Shown piece by piece: positions 1 through 6,535 of a stretch of DNA of 9,254 nt. Position 1 is the first letter of the stretch. Each line of letters opens with the position of its first letter. The notes beneath the pieces were generated by a model. That model saw only the letters and a list, made by a program, of their open reading frames with translations, was not told the origin of the DNA and ran no database searches. Source of the DNA: Dehalococcoidia bacterium UBA5627. Its GTDB lineage: Bacteria > Chloroflexota > Dehalococcoidia > Dehalococcoidales > UBA5627. The stretch is from contig DIKD01000123.1 of assembly GCA_002421585.1 (NCBI GenBank), forward strand, positions 1 through 9,254, in the 5' to 3' direction. The position numbers and the translations under genes were made by a program.

Positions 1-199
1 CTACAATATCAGCCATAGTGTCCCGCCCCTCGGAAGAAGCGGATATATCAAGAAATACCAGTTCATCGGCGCCTTCTTTATAATAAAAGTCGGCAAGCCC
101 TACCGGGTCTCCGGCATCGCGCAGGTCGACAAAGCTTTTTCCCTTTACAACCCGCCCGTCTTTGACATCGAGGCAGGGAATAATTCTCTTGGTTAACAT
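1..199 (-). CDS. hisF: Imidazole glycerol phosphate synthase cyclase subunit HisF, N-terminal part
   Basis: HisF is the cyclase/lyase half of imidazole glycerol phosphate synthase. It uses ammonia delivered by HisH to convert PRFAR into imidazole glycerol phosphate and AICAR in cytosolic histidine synthesis. The 66 visible codons begin MLTKRIIPCLDVKDGRVVKG, the classic HisF opening: the first beta strand of the barrel with the catalytic Asp of the CLDV motif and the phosphate-contacting GRVVKG. They continue into the DAGDPVGLADFYYKEGADEL and FLDISAS strands. The gene is cut by the left edge after about a quarter of the usual 250 residues. The ATG is 2 bases past the stop of the amidotransferase gene and has an AGGAG at 206-210, so translation is probably coupled. 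Its partner hisH lies three genes upstream rather than next to it. Identification is very secure. Confidence 0.96.
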   Translation of the reverse strand, partial: MLTKRIIPCLDVKDGRVVKGKSFVDLRDAGDPVGLADFYYKEGADELVFLDISASSEGRDTMADIV

Positions 200-201
200 A
201 A

Positions 202-1350
202 TTATCTCCTGCTAAGAACAGCTTCTACTTTACTCTCAGTTTTTCGCAGTCTATCCTGCTTTAACCTGGCAATTACCGGCTCACCGCCCATCGGCGTCCA
301 GGCTCTATCCAGGTTCGGGCTAATCAGTCTAATAGCTGATTCCTCGGATGAAAAATAGACCATATCATCTTTTTCACCGATGGTAAGCGGGCGCAATCTT
401 ATCCTATCTGTCAAACCGATTAATTCCCCATGATGGGCAACCAGTATGGCAAACGGTCCGTTTAACATAATACTGCCGTAGACCTGACGCAGCGCAAGCG
501 CCAAATCGCGTTCTTTTTCAGGCATGCGTTCGATATCGCTCCAGAAGGGAGGCGCCAGAATCTTTGCCATTATTTCCAGCGGCAGTTTATGCTTACGCAT
601 TAAAAGGTCGACGGCGTAGGCGATAACCTCCGTATCGGTCTGCATGGTGCAGTTATAACCATAACCCTCCAGATATCTCTTGTTTATTCCATAGGAAGAT
701 ATTTCCCCGTTATGCACTACCGTCCAGTCCAGTATGCTGAAGGGATGTGCCCCTCCCCACCATGCCTGAGTATTGGTAGGAAATCTTCCGTGTGATGTCC
801 AGATATAACCTTCATACTGTTCGAGACAGAAAAATTCGGCTATTTCTTCAGGATAACCCACTCCCTTGAAGACTGCCATATCCTTGCCGCCCGAAAAGAC
901 GAAACTGTCTTTTCGAGTTGTATTGATATGCATTATGGCATTAAGCACGTAGTCATCCTGTAGGGACTCATCCGGTTGATGCTTATCGATATCAAGGAAA
1001 TAACGTATGATTACCGGAGGATTGCTAATTTTAGCTGTTTTGCGGCTCGGAACATCCTCCCGATGAATAATGTCAAAGCATTCTTTAAGATACGATTCAG
1101 TTTCATTTCTGCCCTCTGCACTGAGATACATAATATGGAATGCATATAGGTCTTTATATTCGGGATACAGCCCGTAAACGGCAAAACCGCCACCCAGTCC
1201 ATTTCCTCTGTCGTGCATATTGGCAATCGCTTTTATGACACCGGTACCCGAAAATCTTTTACCGGAGGTATTCATAGCTCCGAAAATAGAGCAGGCATCG
1301 ATCACCTTGTCATCATTGAAACTATTATTTATATGCCTGAGATTTTTCAT
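202..1350 (-). CDS. Stand-alone class II glutamine amidotransferase, glutamate synthase domain 1 type
   Basis: This is an N-terminal-nucleophile glutaminase that releases ammonia from glutamine. It resembles the amidotransferase domain of glutamate synthase, which in archaea and some anaerobic bacteria is a separate subunit. The likely nucleophile is Cys20 in the motif ACSIFGAM, after a 19-residue leader that would be removed as a propeptide. Other family marks are HGRFPTN (187-193), the AHPF and VVHNGEIS segment (201-218), QTDTEV (237-242) and DRIRLRPL (315-322). At 382 residues it contains only the glutaminase part: no FMN-binding synthase domain and no GXGXG domain are present in the window. 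The ATG at 1350 has AAAGGAG 6 bases upstream. It lies 51 bp after the FAD oxidoreductase gene and directly before hisF. A role in a split glutamate synthase is inferred from family and neighbours. Another amidotransferase partner cannot be excluded. Confidence 0.85.
   Translation of the reverse strand: MKNLRHINNSFNDDKVIDACSIFGAMNTSGKRFSGTGVIKAIANMHDRGNGLGGGFAVYGLYPEYKDLYAFHIMYLSAEGRNETESYLKECFDIIHREDVPSRKTAKISNPPVIIRYFLDIDKHQPDESLQDDYVLNAIMHINTTRKDSFVFSGGKDMAVFKGVGYPEEIAEFFCLEQYEGYIWTSHGRFPTNTQAWWGGAHPFSILDWTVVHNGEISSYGINKRYLEGYGYNCTMQTDTEVIAYAVDLLMRKHKLPLEIMAKILAPPFWSDIERMPEKERDLALALRQVYGSIMLNGPFAILVAHHGELIGLTDRIRLRPLTIGEKDDMVYFSSEESAIRLISPNLDRAWTPMGGEPVIARLKQDRLRKTESKVEAVLSRR
206..210 (-). 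promoter_or_regulatory. Ribosome binding site of hisF inside the preceding gene
   Basis: AGGAG on the minus strand sits 6 bases before the hisF ATG. It overlaps the last codons (two Arg) of the amidotransferase gene, whose TAA ends at 202. This fixes the hisF start at 199 and implies translational coupling. Confidence 0.8.
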
Positions 1351-1401
1351 CTCTGACTCCTTTTACTTCAGTGTCTTTAAAAAAACAGTATTGTTATTTA
1401 C

Positions 1402-2715
1402 TTAACTTACTGCGCAGTCAACGCCGTTAACAGGTGGCACTGTTGCCAGCCTGTTTCTCCAGACTGTTTCCGGAAGTGACAGCAGTCCCATATCGTCGGA
1501 TATCAGTGACTGTTTAAAACTTTCCACATTGACTCTGTCTTTCATCAGGTTATATATAATTCCCGCCCGGTCAACCTCGCCGGAAAATATCATGCCGGTT
1601 ACCAAACCGTCTTTCAGTATCAGTTTTTTGTAAACATCATTATGTTCGGCAATCAATTCCTGGTAAGATTTATCCGGGGCAGATATCGTTCCGGCTGAAA
1701 CAATATAAATACCGAAATACTTCATAGAATTAATATTGGTGCCACCGGGGTAATCTGTTGCTTTTCCGGCCATATTCAATCCGGCAGTTCTGCCTCCCAG
1801 ATAGGCGTTAGGCCATACCGGTGTCAATCTGTTCTCACCGTAAATGAAATCGAAAGCTTCGGCAACGTCACCGCAGGCATATATACCGGGGACAGAAGTC
1901 TGCATATGCTTATCAACTGCTATACCTCGGTTTACTTTTATGTCTGTGTTATTTACCAATTCCAGCCTCGGTCTGACACCTATGGCAATAATAACCATTC
2001 CGCATGATATTACGTCACCGTTATCCAGGGTTACTCCGTATACTTCCCCGTGTGTGTTGCTGTTGATTTTACTGACGGTATGCCCGGTAATAATGTCAGC
2101 GCCGCAATCTTTAACAGCTTTATGCTCCATGTAAGAGGTTTTATTATCTAAAATCACGTTAAGGATTCGCTCTTTCATTTCGATAATGGTTACTTTTACT
2201 CGCCTCTTTAAAAGCGATTCGGTTACGCTGACACCAATCAATCCGCCGCCGATAACAACTGCGTTGGCATCCGGCTTCTGCCTGATATAATCATCAATGG
2301 CGATAGCATCTGCCAGAGTGGTGAATGTAAAAACGCCGCCGGCTTCCCGGCCTTCCATCGGAGGCACGATAGGGGTGCCACCGGTAGCCAGTAGAAGTTT
2401 ATCCCAGGCGAGTTTCTGTCCGCTTTCTAACAAGACGATATTATCATCTAAATTAAGCTCGGTCACCCTGTTGCCGAAAATGGTTTTTATATCATTTTGC
2501 TCATAGAAATCAATGGCTCGATAATTCAATTGATCGATAGTTCGTTTTCCGGCTAAAAAATCGGATATCAACGGACGGGAATATACGGGGAATGGTTCAT
2601 CTGAAACAACGGTAATTGTTCCGGTTTTATCTGCTTCGCGTATTGCCTCAACTGCTCCGATACCGCCGGCTGAGTTTCCGATTATGAGGTATTTGATTTT
2701 TTCTATCTTATCCAT
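1402..2715 (-). CDS. FAD-dependent NAD(P)H oxidoreductase (NADH oxidase/NirB-like, CooF-associated type)
   Basis: This is a flavoprotein of the two-dinucleotide-fold pyridine nucleotide oxidoreductase family, probably moving electrons between NAD(P)H and a ferredoxin. Counting from the ATG at 2715 (437 residues), the FAD fold is YLIIGNSAGGIGA (9-21), followed by PVYSRPLISDFLAG (43-56), ATGGTP (110-115), the NAD(P)H fold VVIGGGLIG (153-161) and the second FAD motif IYACGDVAEAF (278-288). No redox-active CxxxxC or NADH-oxidase-type catalytic Cys is seen near residue 45, so it is not a disulfide reductase and probably not a water-forming oxidase. A TTG at 2730 would add five residues but has no ribosome site. 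The ATG has GAGTGA 7 bases upstream, so I chose it. Homologues commonly sit beside CooF-like ferredoxins and in split glutamate synthases, and a CooF-like protein is encoded two genes upstream here. The exact electron donor and acceptor are inferred. Confidence 0.82.
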   Translation of the reverse strand: MDKIEKIKYLIIGNSAGGIGAVEAIREADKTGTITVVSDEPFPVYSRPLISDFLAGKRTIDQLNYRAIDFYEQNDIKTIFGNRVTELNLDDNIVLLESGQKLAWDKLLLATGGTPIVPPMEGREAGGVFTFTTLADAIAIDDYIRQKPDANAVVIGGGLIGVSVTESLLKRRVKVTIIEMKERILNVILDNKTSYMEHKAVKDCGADIITGHTVSKINSNTHGEVYGVTLDNGDVISCGMVIIAIGVRPRLELVNNTDIKVNRGIAVDKHMQTSVPGIYACGDVAEAFDFIYGENRLTPVWPNAYLGGRTAGLNMAGKATDYPGGTNINSMKYFGIYIVSAGTISAPDKSYQELIAEHNDVYKKLILKDGLVTGMIFSGEVDRAGIIYNLMKDRVNVESFKQSLISDDMGLLSLPETVWRNRLATVPPVNGVDCAVS

Positions 2716-2735
2716 AGCATTATCACTCAACTGAA

Positions 2736-3350
2736 TTATTTTGTGTCTGTAGCCAGTTTAATAAAATTATCGTATATTCTTAAACCGGGTTCCCCGCTTT
2801 TTTCCGGGTGAAACTGGGTAGCAATCATATTTCCTTTAATAATGGCACTGCAAAAAGTTTTCCCGTATGTCGTTTCTCCGGCAATAACTGCTTTGTCATG
2901 CGGGTCGCAGTAATAACTGTGCACAAAGTAGAAGTCCGTTTTGTCCGGAATACCGGCAAAAACAGGATGATTCTGTTTTTGTTTAACCTGATTCCAGCCC
3001 ATGTGTGGCACTTTTAAATCCTCGTTGAACTTCCTGACACTACCTGGAATGATATTCAGACAATCATGCCCGCCATTTTCATCCGTTTTGTCCAGCAAAA
3101 CCTGCATCCCGACGCAGATTCCCAAAAAATATCTGTTTTGGTTAATGTATTGTCTTATTGCATTATCCAATCCCAATGCCTTAAGGCTTTCCATAATGTG
3201 CCCGGCAGCGCCGACTCCCGGTAGAATCAGCCCCTCTGCTTCATCTACTTCCTGCGGAGTAGATACAATTTTTGTTGTATAACCTAATTTAGCGATTGCA
3301 TTTAAAACGCTTCGCAGATTTCCGGCGCCATAATCTATAATAGTTATCAT
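2736..3350 (-). CDS. hisH: Imidazole glycerol phosphate synthase glutaminase subunit HisH
   Basis: HisH hydrolyses glutamine and passes the ammonia to HisF for histidine synthesis. It is a class I (triad) amidotransferase of the usual length, 204 residues. It opens MITIIDYGAGNLRSV, has the oxyanion-strand segment LILPGVGAAG (41-50), the nucleophile Cys79 in LGICVGMQ, the family-specific VPHMGWN (114-120), and the triad His181 and Glu183 in QFHPEKSG. The common GICLGMQ reads GICVGMQ here, a mild change. The start at 3350 has AGGGA 10 bases upstream at 3361-3365. That site overlaps a small CCTG/CAGG inverted repeat with a five-base loop (3363-3375), which might modulate initiation. It follows the ferredoxin gene by 62 bp and precedes the oxidoreductase by 20 bp. 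Its partner HisF is encoded at the left edge, with two glutamate-synthase-like genes between. Confidence 0.96.
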   Translation of the reverse strand: MITIIDYGAGNLRSVLNAIAKLGYTTKIVSTPQEVDEAEGLILPGVGAAGHIMESLKALGLDNAIRQYINQNRYFLGICVGMQVLLDKTDENGGHDCLNIIPGSVRKFNEDLKVPHMGWNQVKQKQNHPVFAGIPDKTDFYFVHSYYCDPHDKAVIAGETTYGKTFCSAIIKGNMIATQFHPEKSGEPGLRIYDNFIKLATDTK

Positions 3351-3412
3351 TTCTAAATATTCCCTGTTTTTCAGGCTAATTACACCACTGGGTTAATAAT
3401 ATTGCTTAATTT

Positions 3413-3895
3413 CTAAAAGGGAGATGGCGACTTTGCCGGCACCTCTTTATTAACGCTGTCGCATTCAGCGCAGTATAAGGCTTCGTTAGGGCAATTTGCC
3501 ACGCAAGCCGGTGTTTCTTCTCCCTGGCAAAAATCACACTTAATCATCTTTTTATGTTCTTTATCCTGCTTGATTGCCCCCAAAGGACATACCAGCATAC
3601 ATGTGCAACAGCCGATACATTTTTCTTCATCAACCGTAATCATACCGGTTTCGATATCACGTGTAATAGCGCCTGTTAAGCAGGCATAAACACATTGTGG
3701 CTCCTCGCAATTACGGCAACGTACGGAAAAAGATATATTGCCCTTTGCCTCTACTCTGGCTCTCGCAAGAGGACGCGGTCCCCTCTTTTTAAAGGCTTTT
3801 ATGAGGTCATGTACGCTGGCGTGTTGCAACTGGCAATATACTTCACACAACCCGCACCCGATACAAACTTCTTCTTTTATATATATTTTTCTCAT
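3413..3895 (-). CDS. Four-cluster 4Fe-4S ferredoxin, CooF/HycB-like electron transfer subunit
   Basis: This is a small cytosolic iron-sulfur protein that would carry electrons between redox partners. Counting from the ATG at 3895 (160 residues), the cysteines fall in four sets of four: 11, 14, 17, 21 (CIGCGLCEVYC); 60, 63, 68, 72 (CRNCEEPQCVYAC); 93, 96, 99, 103 (CIGCCTCMLVC); and 120, 123, 131, 135. This is the pattern of CooF, HycB and the beta subunits of molybdopterin enzymes. There is an extra Cys97 and a C-terminal CAEC (142-145). No signal peptide is seen. A GTG at 3904 would add three residues, but the ATG has GGTGA 5 bases upstream while the GTG has nothing. It is the first gene of the operon, with hisH, the FAD oxidoreductase and the amidotransferase behind it. 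I infer that it feeds electrons to the oxidoreductase or to a glutamate synthase. No CODH, hydrogenase or molybdoenzyme subunit is present in the window. Confidence 0.87.
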   Translation of the reverse strand: MRKIYIKEEVCIGCGLCEVYCQLQHASVHDLIKAFKKRGPRPLARARVEAKGNISFSVRCRNCEEPQCVYACLTGAITRDIETGMITVDEEKCIGCCTCMLVCPLGAIKQDKEHKKMIKCDFCQGEETPACVANCPNEALYCAECDSVNKEVPAKSPSPF

Positions 3896-3900
3896 AGTAT

Positions 3901-3905
3901 TCACC
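3901..3905 (-). promoter_or_regulatory. Ribosome binding site deciding the ferredoxin start
   Basis: GGTGA on the minus strand lies 5 bases before the ATG at 3895. It overlaps the alternative GTG start at 3904, which has no ribosome site of its own, so the ATG is preferred. Confidence 0.7.
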
Positions 3906-3919
3906 CATTATTAATAAGG

Positions 3920-3943
3920 TATACGGCAACCTGTTACCGTATA
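3920..3943. promoter_or_regulatory. 24-bp inverted repeat at the ferredoxin-hisH operon start, likely operator
   Basis: The arms TATACGGCAAC (3920-3930) and GTTACCGTATA (3933-3943) match at 10 of 11 positions around a 2-bp centre. The repeat begins about 5 bp downstream of the predicted -10 box, covering the expected start site and early transcript. The 2-bp centre makes a protein-binding operator for a dimeric regulator more likely than an RNA hairpin. The regulator is unknown. The repeat does not look like the NrpR-type GGAA-N8-TTCC nitrogen operator. Confidence 0.55.
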
Positions 3944-3948
3944 TAGTT

Positions 3949-3977
3949 ATATTATCATATTTCCCTTATCAATGCAA
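3949..3977 (-). promoter_or_regulatory. Sigma70-type promoter of the ferredoxin-hisH-hisF operon
   Basis: On the minus strand, a -35 box TTGCAT (3972-3977) and a -10 box TAATAT (3949-3954) are separated by 17 bp. Transcription would start near 3942, about 47 bases before the ferredoxin ATG and inside the inverted repeat at 3920-3943. Confidence 0.6.
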
Positions 3978-4193
3978 GCAAATTGTAGCCTGCATGTTAA
4001 TCGGTTCTGGTCGTTTTCACTCTTATACCCATTTACGATACAGCGGTGCTCAAGGACGATTGGAATCTAACTAACAAGGTCTTGATGAATCCAGAGGGGC
4101 AGTGGCGTTGAATCGTCATTTACGAAAATATGATTATTAAGAAACATAGGCTGCGATTTGCTAATCTATAGTAAATGTATCTGTTTATTATTG
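3978..4193. other. Divergent intergenic stretch with a spaced inverted repeat and no clear gene
   Basis: This lies between the divergent promoters. It holds a 7-bp perfect inverted repeat, GACGATT (4055-4061) and AATCGTC (4111-4117), 49 bp apart. Nested inside are shorter complementary pieces, TCAAG-GAC (4050-4057) with GGTC-TTGA (4079-4086). Short open frames exist here (for example an ATG-initiated frame from 3994 of 26 codons), but none has a convincing ribosome site or familiar motifs. It could hold a small structured RNA or a decayed gene. I see nothing decisive. Confidence 0.25.
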
Positions 4194-4222
4194 TTGTATA
4201 AGTATGAATAATATGATATATT
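4194..4222 (+). promoter_or_regulatory. Probable promoter of the AbrB-ABC exporter operon
   Basis: TTGTAT (4194-4199) and TATATT (4217-4222) are 17 bp apart. The start would fall near 4229, about 34 bases before the regulator's ATG. The region is very AT-rich and other pairings nearby (for example TATGAT at 4212-4217) are possible, so the exact boxes are uncertain. Confidence 0.45.
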
Positions 4223-4262
4223 AAACTAATCAAACAATGAAAAATAACCGGAGAGTTAGAAG

Positions 4263-4526
4263 ATGAAAGGTAGTGTGGCGAACGACAGGGAACAAAAATT
4301 TTACGGGTCTACTACTGTAGGAGAGCGTGGGCAGATCGTGATTCCTGCAGAAGCTCGCCGTGATTTAAAGATAACTCCTTCGACAAAACTGCTGGTATTT
4401 AGCGGTCCGGGGGGCGAAACTCTTATTATTACCCGTGCCGAGTCAATGGCGGAATATATAGCGCATGCTAAAGGACTCATGGCGCAGATGGAAGAGATAA
4501 TAAAAAAAGAAGAGCGGGGAAAATGA
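4263..4526 (+). CDS. AbrB/SpoVT-family DNA-binding regulator
   Basis: This is a small transition-state-type regulator of 87 residues. A swapped-hairpin AbrB domain occupies roughly residues 14-58, with the diagnostic TTVGERGQIVIPAEARRDLKI stretch (17-37) followed by LLVF and the ETLIITR strand. The C-terminal tail (59-87) is predicted helical and rich in Met, Glu and Lys, and may help oligomerisation. The ATG has GGAG at 4250-4253, 9 bases upstream. Its last four bases (ATGA) are shared with the start of the ABC ATPase gene, so the two are co-translated. This arrangement suggests it controls the exporter operon and itself. Antitoxin-type AbrB proteins look similar, but no toxin gene adjoins. 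Confidence 0.85.
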   Translation: MKGSVANDREQKFYGSTTVGERGQIVIPAEARRDLKITPSTKLLVFSGPGGETLIITRAESMAEYIAHAKGLMAQMEEIIKKEERGK

Positions 4527-5494
4527 ATATAATCGAAGTATCGGAACTCACAAAGAAATTCGGGGATTTGCTGGCGGTTGAGGATGTTTCTTTTGGAGTG
4601 GAAGAGGGCGAGGTCTTCGGTTTTTTGGGACCGAACGGCGCAGGTAAAACGACAACCATAAACATGCTGTGCACATTGCTTACGCCTACCGCAGGCAAAG
4701 CAACGGTAAATGGTTTCGATGTTGTAAAACAGCGTTCAAAAGTACGAGAGTCCATCGGATTGGTTTTTCAGGATTCCACTCTTGATGAATATTTAACCGC
4801 CGAGCAGAATCTGAAATTTCATGCTTACGCTTATAAAATTGCCAAAACAGAGCGGGAGCAGCGAATGAAGGAACTGCTTGAACTGGTGGAGCTCTCCGAG
4901 CGGAGAAAGAGCAAAGTAAGTACGTTTTCGGGAGGGATGAAGCGCAGGTTGGAACTTGCACGCGGATTATTGCATAGCCCAAGAGTGCTGTTTCTGGACG
5001 AACCCACTCAGGGGTTGGACCCGCAAAACCGGCGTCATATCTGGGACCATATACACAATCTAAGGCGTAAGAATAATTTAACCATATTTCTAACAACTCA
5101 CTATATGGATGAAGCGGAAAACTGTGACCGTATAACCATTATAGATCACGGACGTATTATAGCTATGGATACCCCTGATAAACTAAAAGATTCAGTGGGC
5201 GGCGACCAGGTGAGATTAAAAGCAGAGGATAACATCAAGGCAGCCGAGGAATTGAGAACGAAGTACGGTATTTCGGCTGCAATCGATAATGACGAAGTCA
5301 CCTTTAATATCGCGCAGGGGGAAAAGTTTTTACCCAAATTGATGAGGCAGTTCGATAACAGTCTTCTTTCCATCAGTGTGCATAGACCTACGCTGGATGA
5401 TGTTTTTCTGAAGATGACCGGACGTGCCATACGTGAGGAAGAGGTAAGCTTCAGAGACCAGTTGAGGAAAATGGGAAGAAGAGGGGGGCACTAG
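4523..5494 (+). CDS. ABC exporter ATP-binding protein, DrrA/CcmA type
   Basis: This is the nucleotide-binding subunit of a two-gene ABC-2 exporter and would power the permease encoded next. All ATPase motifs are intact: Walker A GPNGAGKT (36-43), Q-loop Gln83 in VFQD, signature TFSGGM (134-139), Walker B VLFLDEP with Glu160, D-loop GLDP (164-167) and switch His193 in TTHYMDEAE. The C-terminal extension of about 100 residues, including RPTLDDVFLKMTG, is characteristic of the DrrA (daunorubicin-resistance) subfamily. Total length, 323 residues, is normal. The ATG overlaps the regulator's stop codon by 4 bp. The permease starts 9 bp after the stop. The substrate cannot be read from sequence; drugs, lipids or polysaccharides are all exported by relatives. 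Confidence 0.95.
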   Translation: MNIIEVSELTKKFGDLLAVEDVSFGVEEGEVFGFLGPNGAGKTTTINMLCTLLTPTAGKATVNGFDVVKQRSKVRESIGLVFQDSTLDEYLTAEQNLKFHAYAYKIAKTEREQRMKELLELVELSERRKSKVSTFSGGMKRRLELARGLLHSPRVLFLDEPTQGLDPQNRRHIWDHIHNLRRKNNLTIFLTTHYMDEAENCDRITIIDHGRIIAMDTPDKLKDSVGGDQVRLKAEDNIKAAEELRTKYGISAAIDNDEVTFNIAQGEKFLPKLMRQFDNSLLSISVHRPTLDDVFLKMTGRAIREEEVSFRDQLRKMGRRGGH

Positions 5495-5503
5495 AGTAAG
5501 GCT

Positions 5504-6295
5504 ATGTCTGATATTTTCAGGGGAGTATGGGTGGTTGCTTACAGGGAATTACTGCGTTTCATACAGGAACGTTCAAGACTGTTTTCTTCTTTTGCAATGC
5601 CGTTGGTATTTTTGGTGATATTTGGAGCCGGGTTCGGCGAAACCATCGGAGCTATGGTTCCCGGGGTAAACTATTTGCAGTTTATGTACCCCGGCATTAT
5701 TGCCATGACTGTGGTGATGGGAGCCATAATGTCGGGGATATCGGTTGTTTGGGACCGTGAATTCGGGTTCTTAAAAGAGATTCTGGTCTCTCCTTTGGGC
5801 AGAAGCGGTATTATGCTCGGGAAATCGGTCGGCGCAGCCACTATTTCTGTTATTCAGGTTACGGTTATGTTGATACTGGCTCCGATTTTAAATATCTCTT
5901 TAAGTATTTTAATGATACTTCAGCTGCTGGTGGTGGTGTTTATTATATCGGTTTCAATCTCGGGCTTGGGCTTGCTGGTGGCAGCGCGTATGAAATCCCA
6001 GCAGGGTTTTCAGCTGGTAACCCAGATAATTATTATGCCGCTCATCTTCTTGGCAGGTGTATTCTTCCCGGTGAACAATGTTCCGCTCTGGATGGAGTTC
6101 ATTTCCAAGATTAACCCGCTGACGTACGGAGTCGATGCGATTCGCCAGATATTTTTAGGGCATGAAGCAGCAGCTGCGCTGAGTGTATCGATATTTGGAC
6201 ATACTATGAGCGTGCTGGAAGATGTTTTAGTTGTAGTCGTCTTTGGCGGCATCCTGATGTTAATTGCGATATGGTCTTTCAGTAGACAGGAATAG
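5504..6295 (+). CDS. ABC-2 type exporter permease, DrrB-like
   Basis: This is the membrane subunit partnering the upstream ATPase. At 263 residues it shows about six hydrophobic segments, near 28-47, 60-82, 105-128, 132-158, 168-188 and 235-258. The conserved ABC-2 segment WDREFGFLKEILVSPLGRSG (83-102) lies between the second and third. A PLIFLAGVFFPVNNVP motif and INPLTYGVDAIRQ follow near 175-217, both typical of this family. The N-terminus is cytosolic and Arg-rich, with no signal peptide. The ribosome site is weak (AAGG close to the ATG), fitting coupling to the ATPase gene. No strong terminator follows, only a short AT-rich ATAGT/ACTAT repeat near 6329-6345. Confidence 0.93.
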   Translation: MSDIFRGVWVVAYRELLRFIQERSRLFSSFAMPLVFLVIFGAGFGETIGAMVPGVNYLQFMYPGIIAMTVVMGAIMSGISVVWDREFGFLKEILVSPLGRSGIMLGKSVGAATISVIQVTVMLILAPILNISLSILMILQLLVVVFIISVSISGLGLLVAARMKSQQGFQLVTQIIIMPLIFLAGVFFPVNNVPLWMEFISKINPLTYGVDAIRQIFLGHEAAAALSVSIFGHTMSVLEDVLVVVVFGGILMLIAIWSFSRQE

Positions 6296-6354
6296 TATAG
6301 AAACCAGTATTTTTGTTGTCATTCGAAATAGTTAATTAAGACTATATTATTTTA

Positions 6355-6383
6355 TTGACAAACACGGCGGATTATTGTATTCT
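6355..6383 (+). promoter_or_regulatory. Strong sigma70-type promoter of the zinc-ribbon gene
   Basis: A consensus -35 TTGACA (6355-6360) is followed after 17 bp by TATTCT (6378-6383). This is the best promoter match in the window. Transcription from about 6390 would give a leader of roughly 145 bases. Confidence 0.8.
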
Positions 6384-6448
6384 GATTTTGGTGGTTTAAA
6401 GTTAGGTCATTATGTACTATATTTCTACAGCAATAGTTTACTCTTCAA

Positions 6449-6534
6449 CCTTCCTCAACGTATGCTCTCTGAATTATTTACAAGTAACGGATGACCGCAA
6501 CCCATGCCAACTAATATAAGGAAGGAGGTCATCC
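6449..6534 (+). promoter_or_regulatory. Candidate translational switch: leader segments pairing with the ribosome binding site region
   Basis: GGATGACC (6489-6496) is perfectly complementary to GGTCATCC (6527-6534). The second arm contains the 3' end of the ribosome site (AAGGAGGT, 6522-6529) and ends two bases before the ATG, with a 30-base loop. In addition, CCTTCCT (6449-6455) is perfectly complementary to AGGAAGG (6519-6525), which overlaps the 5' part of the ribosome site. The pairings cross each other, so together they would form a pseudoknot, and separately they are two ways of blocking initiation. The base pairing is seen; the regulatory role is inferred. The ligand or signal (temperature, protein, metal) is unknown. 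Confidence 0.5.
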
Positions 6535-6535
6535 A

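Noticed and set aside
2728..2730. TTG start for the FAD oxidoreductase
   Set aside because: It has no ribosome site. The ATG at 2715 has GAGTGA 7 bases upstream and begins right before the FAD-binding strand.
4686..5096. A 136-codon minus-strand open frame opposite the ABC ATPase gene
   Set aside because: It lies entirely within an intact ATPase with all motifs. Its translation is low-complexity with no family features.
6329..6345. ATAGT/ACTAT repeat as terminator of the exporter operon
   Set aside because: The stem is five AT-rich pairs, too weak to call a terminator, though T-rich sequence follows.
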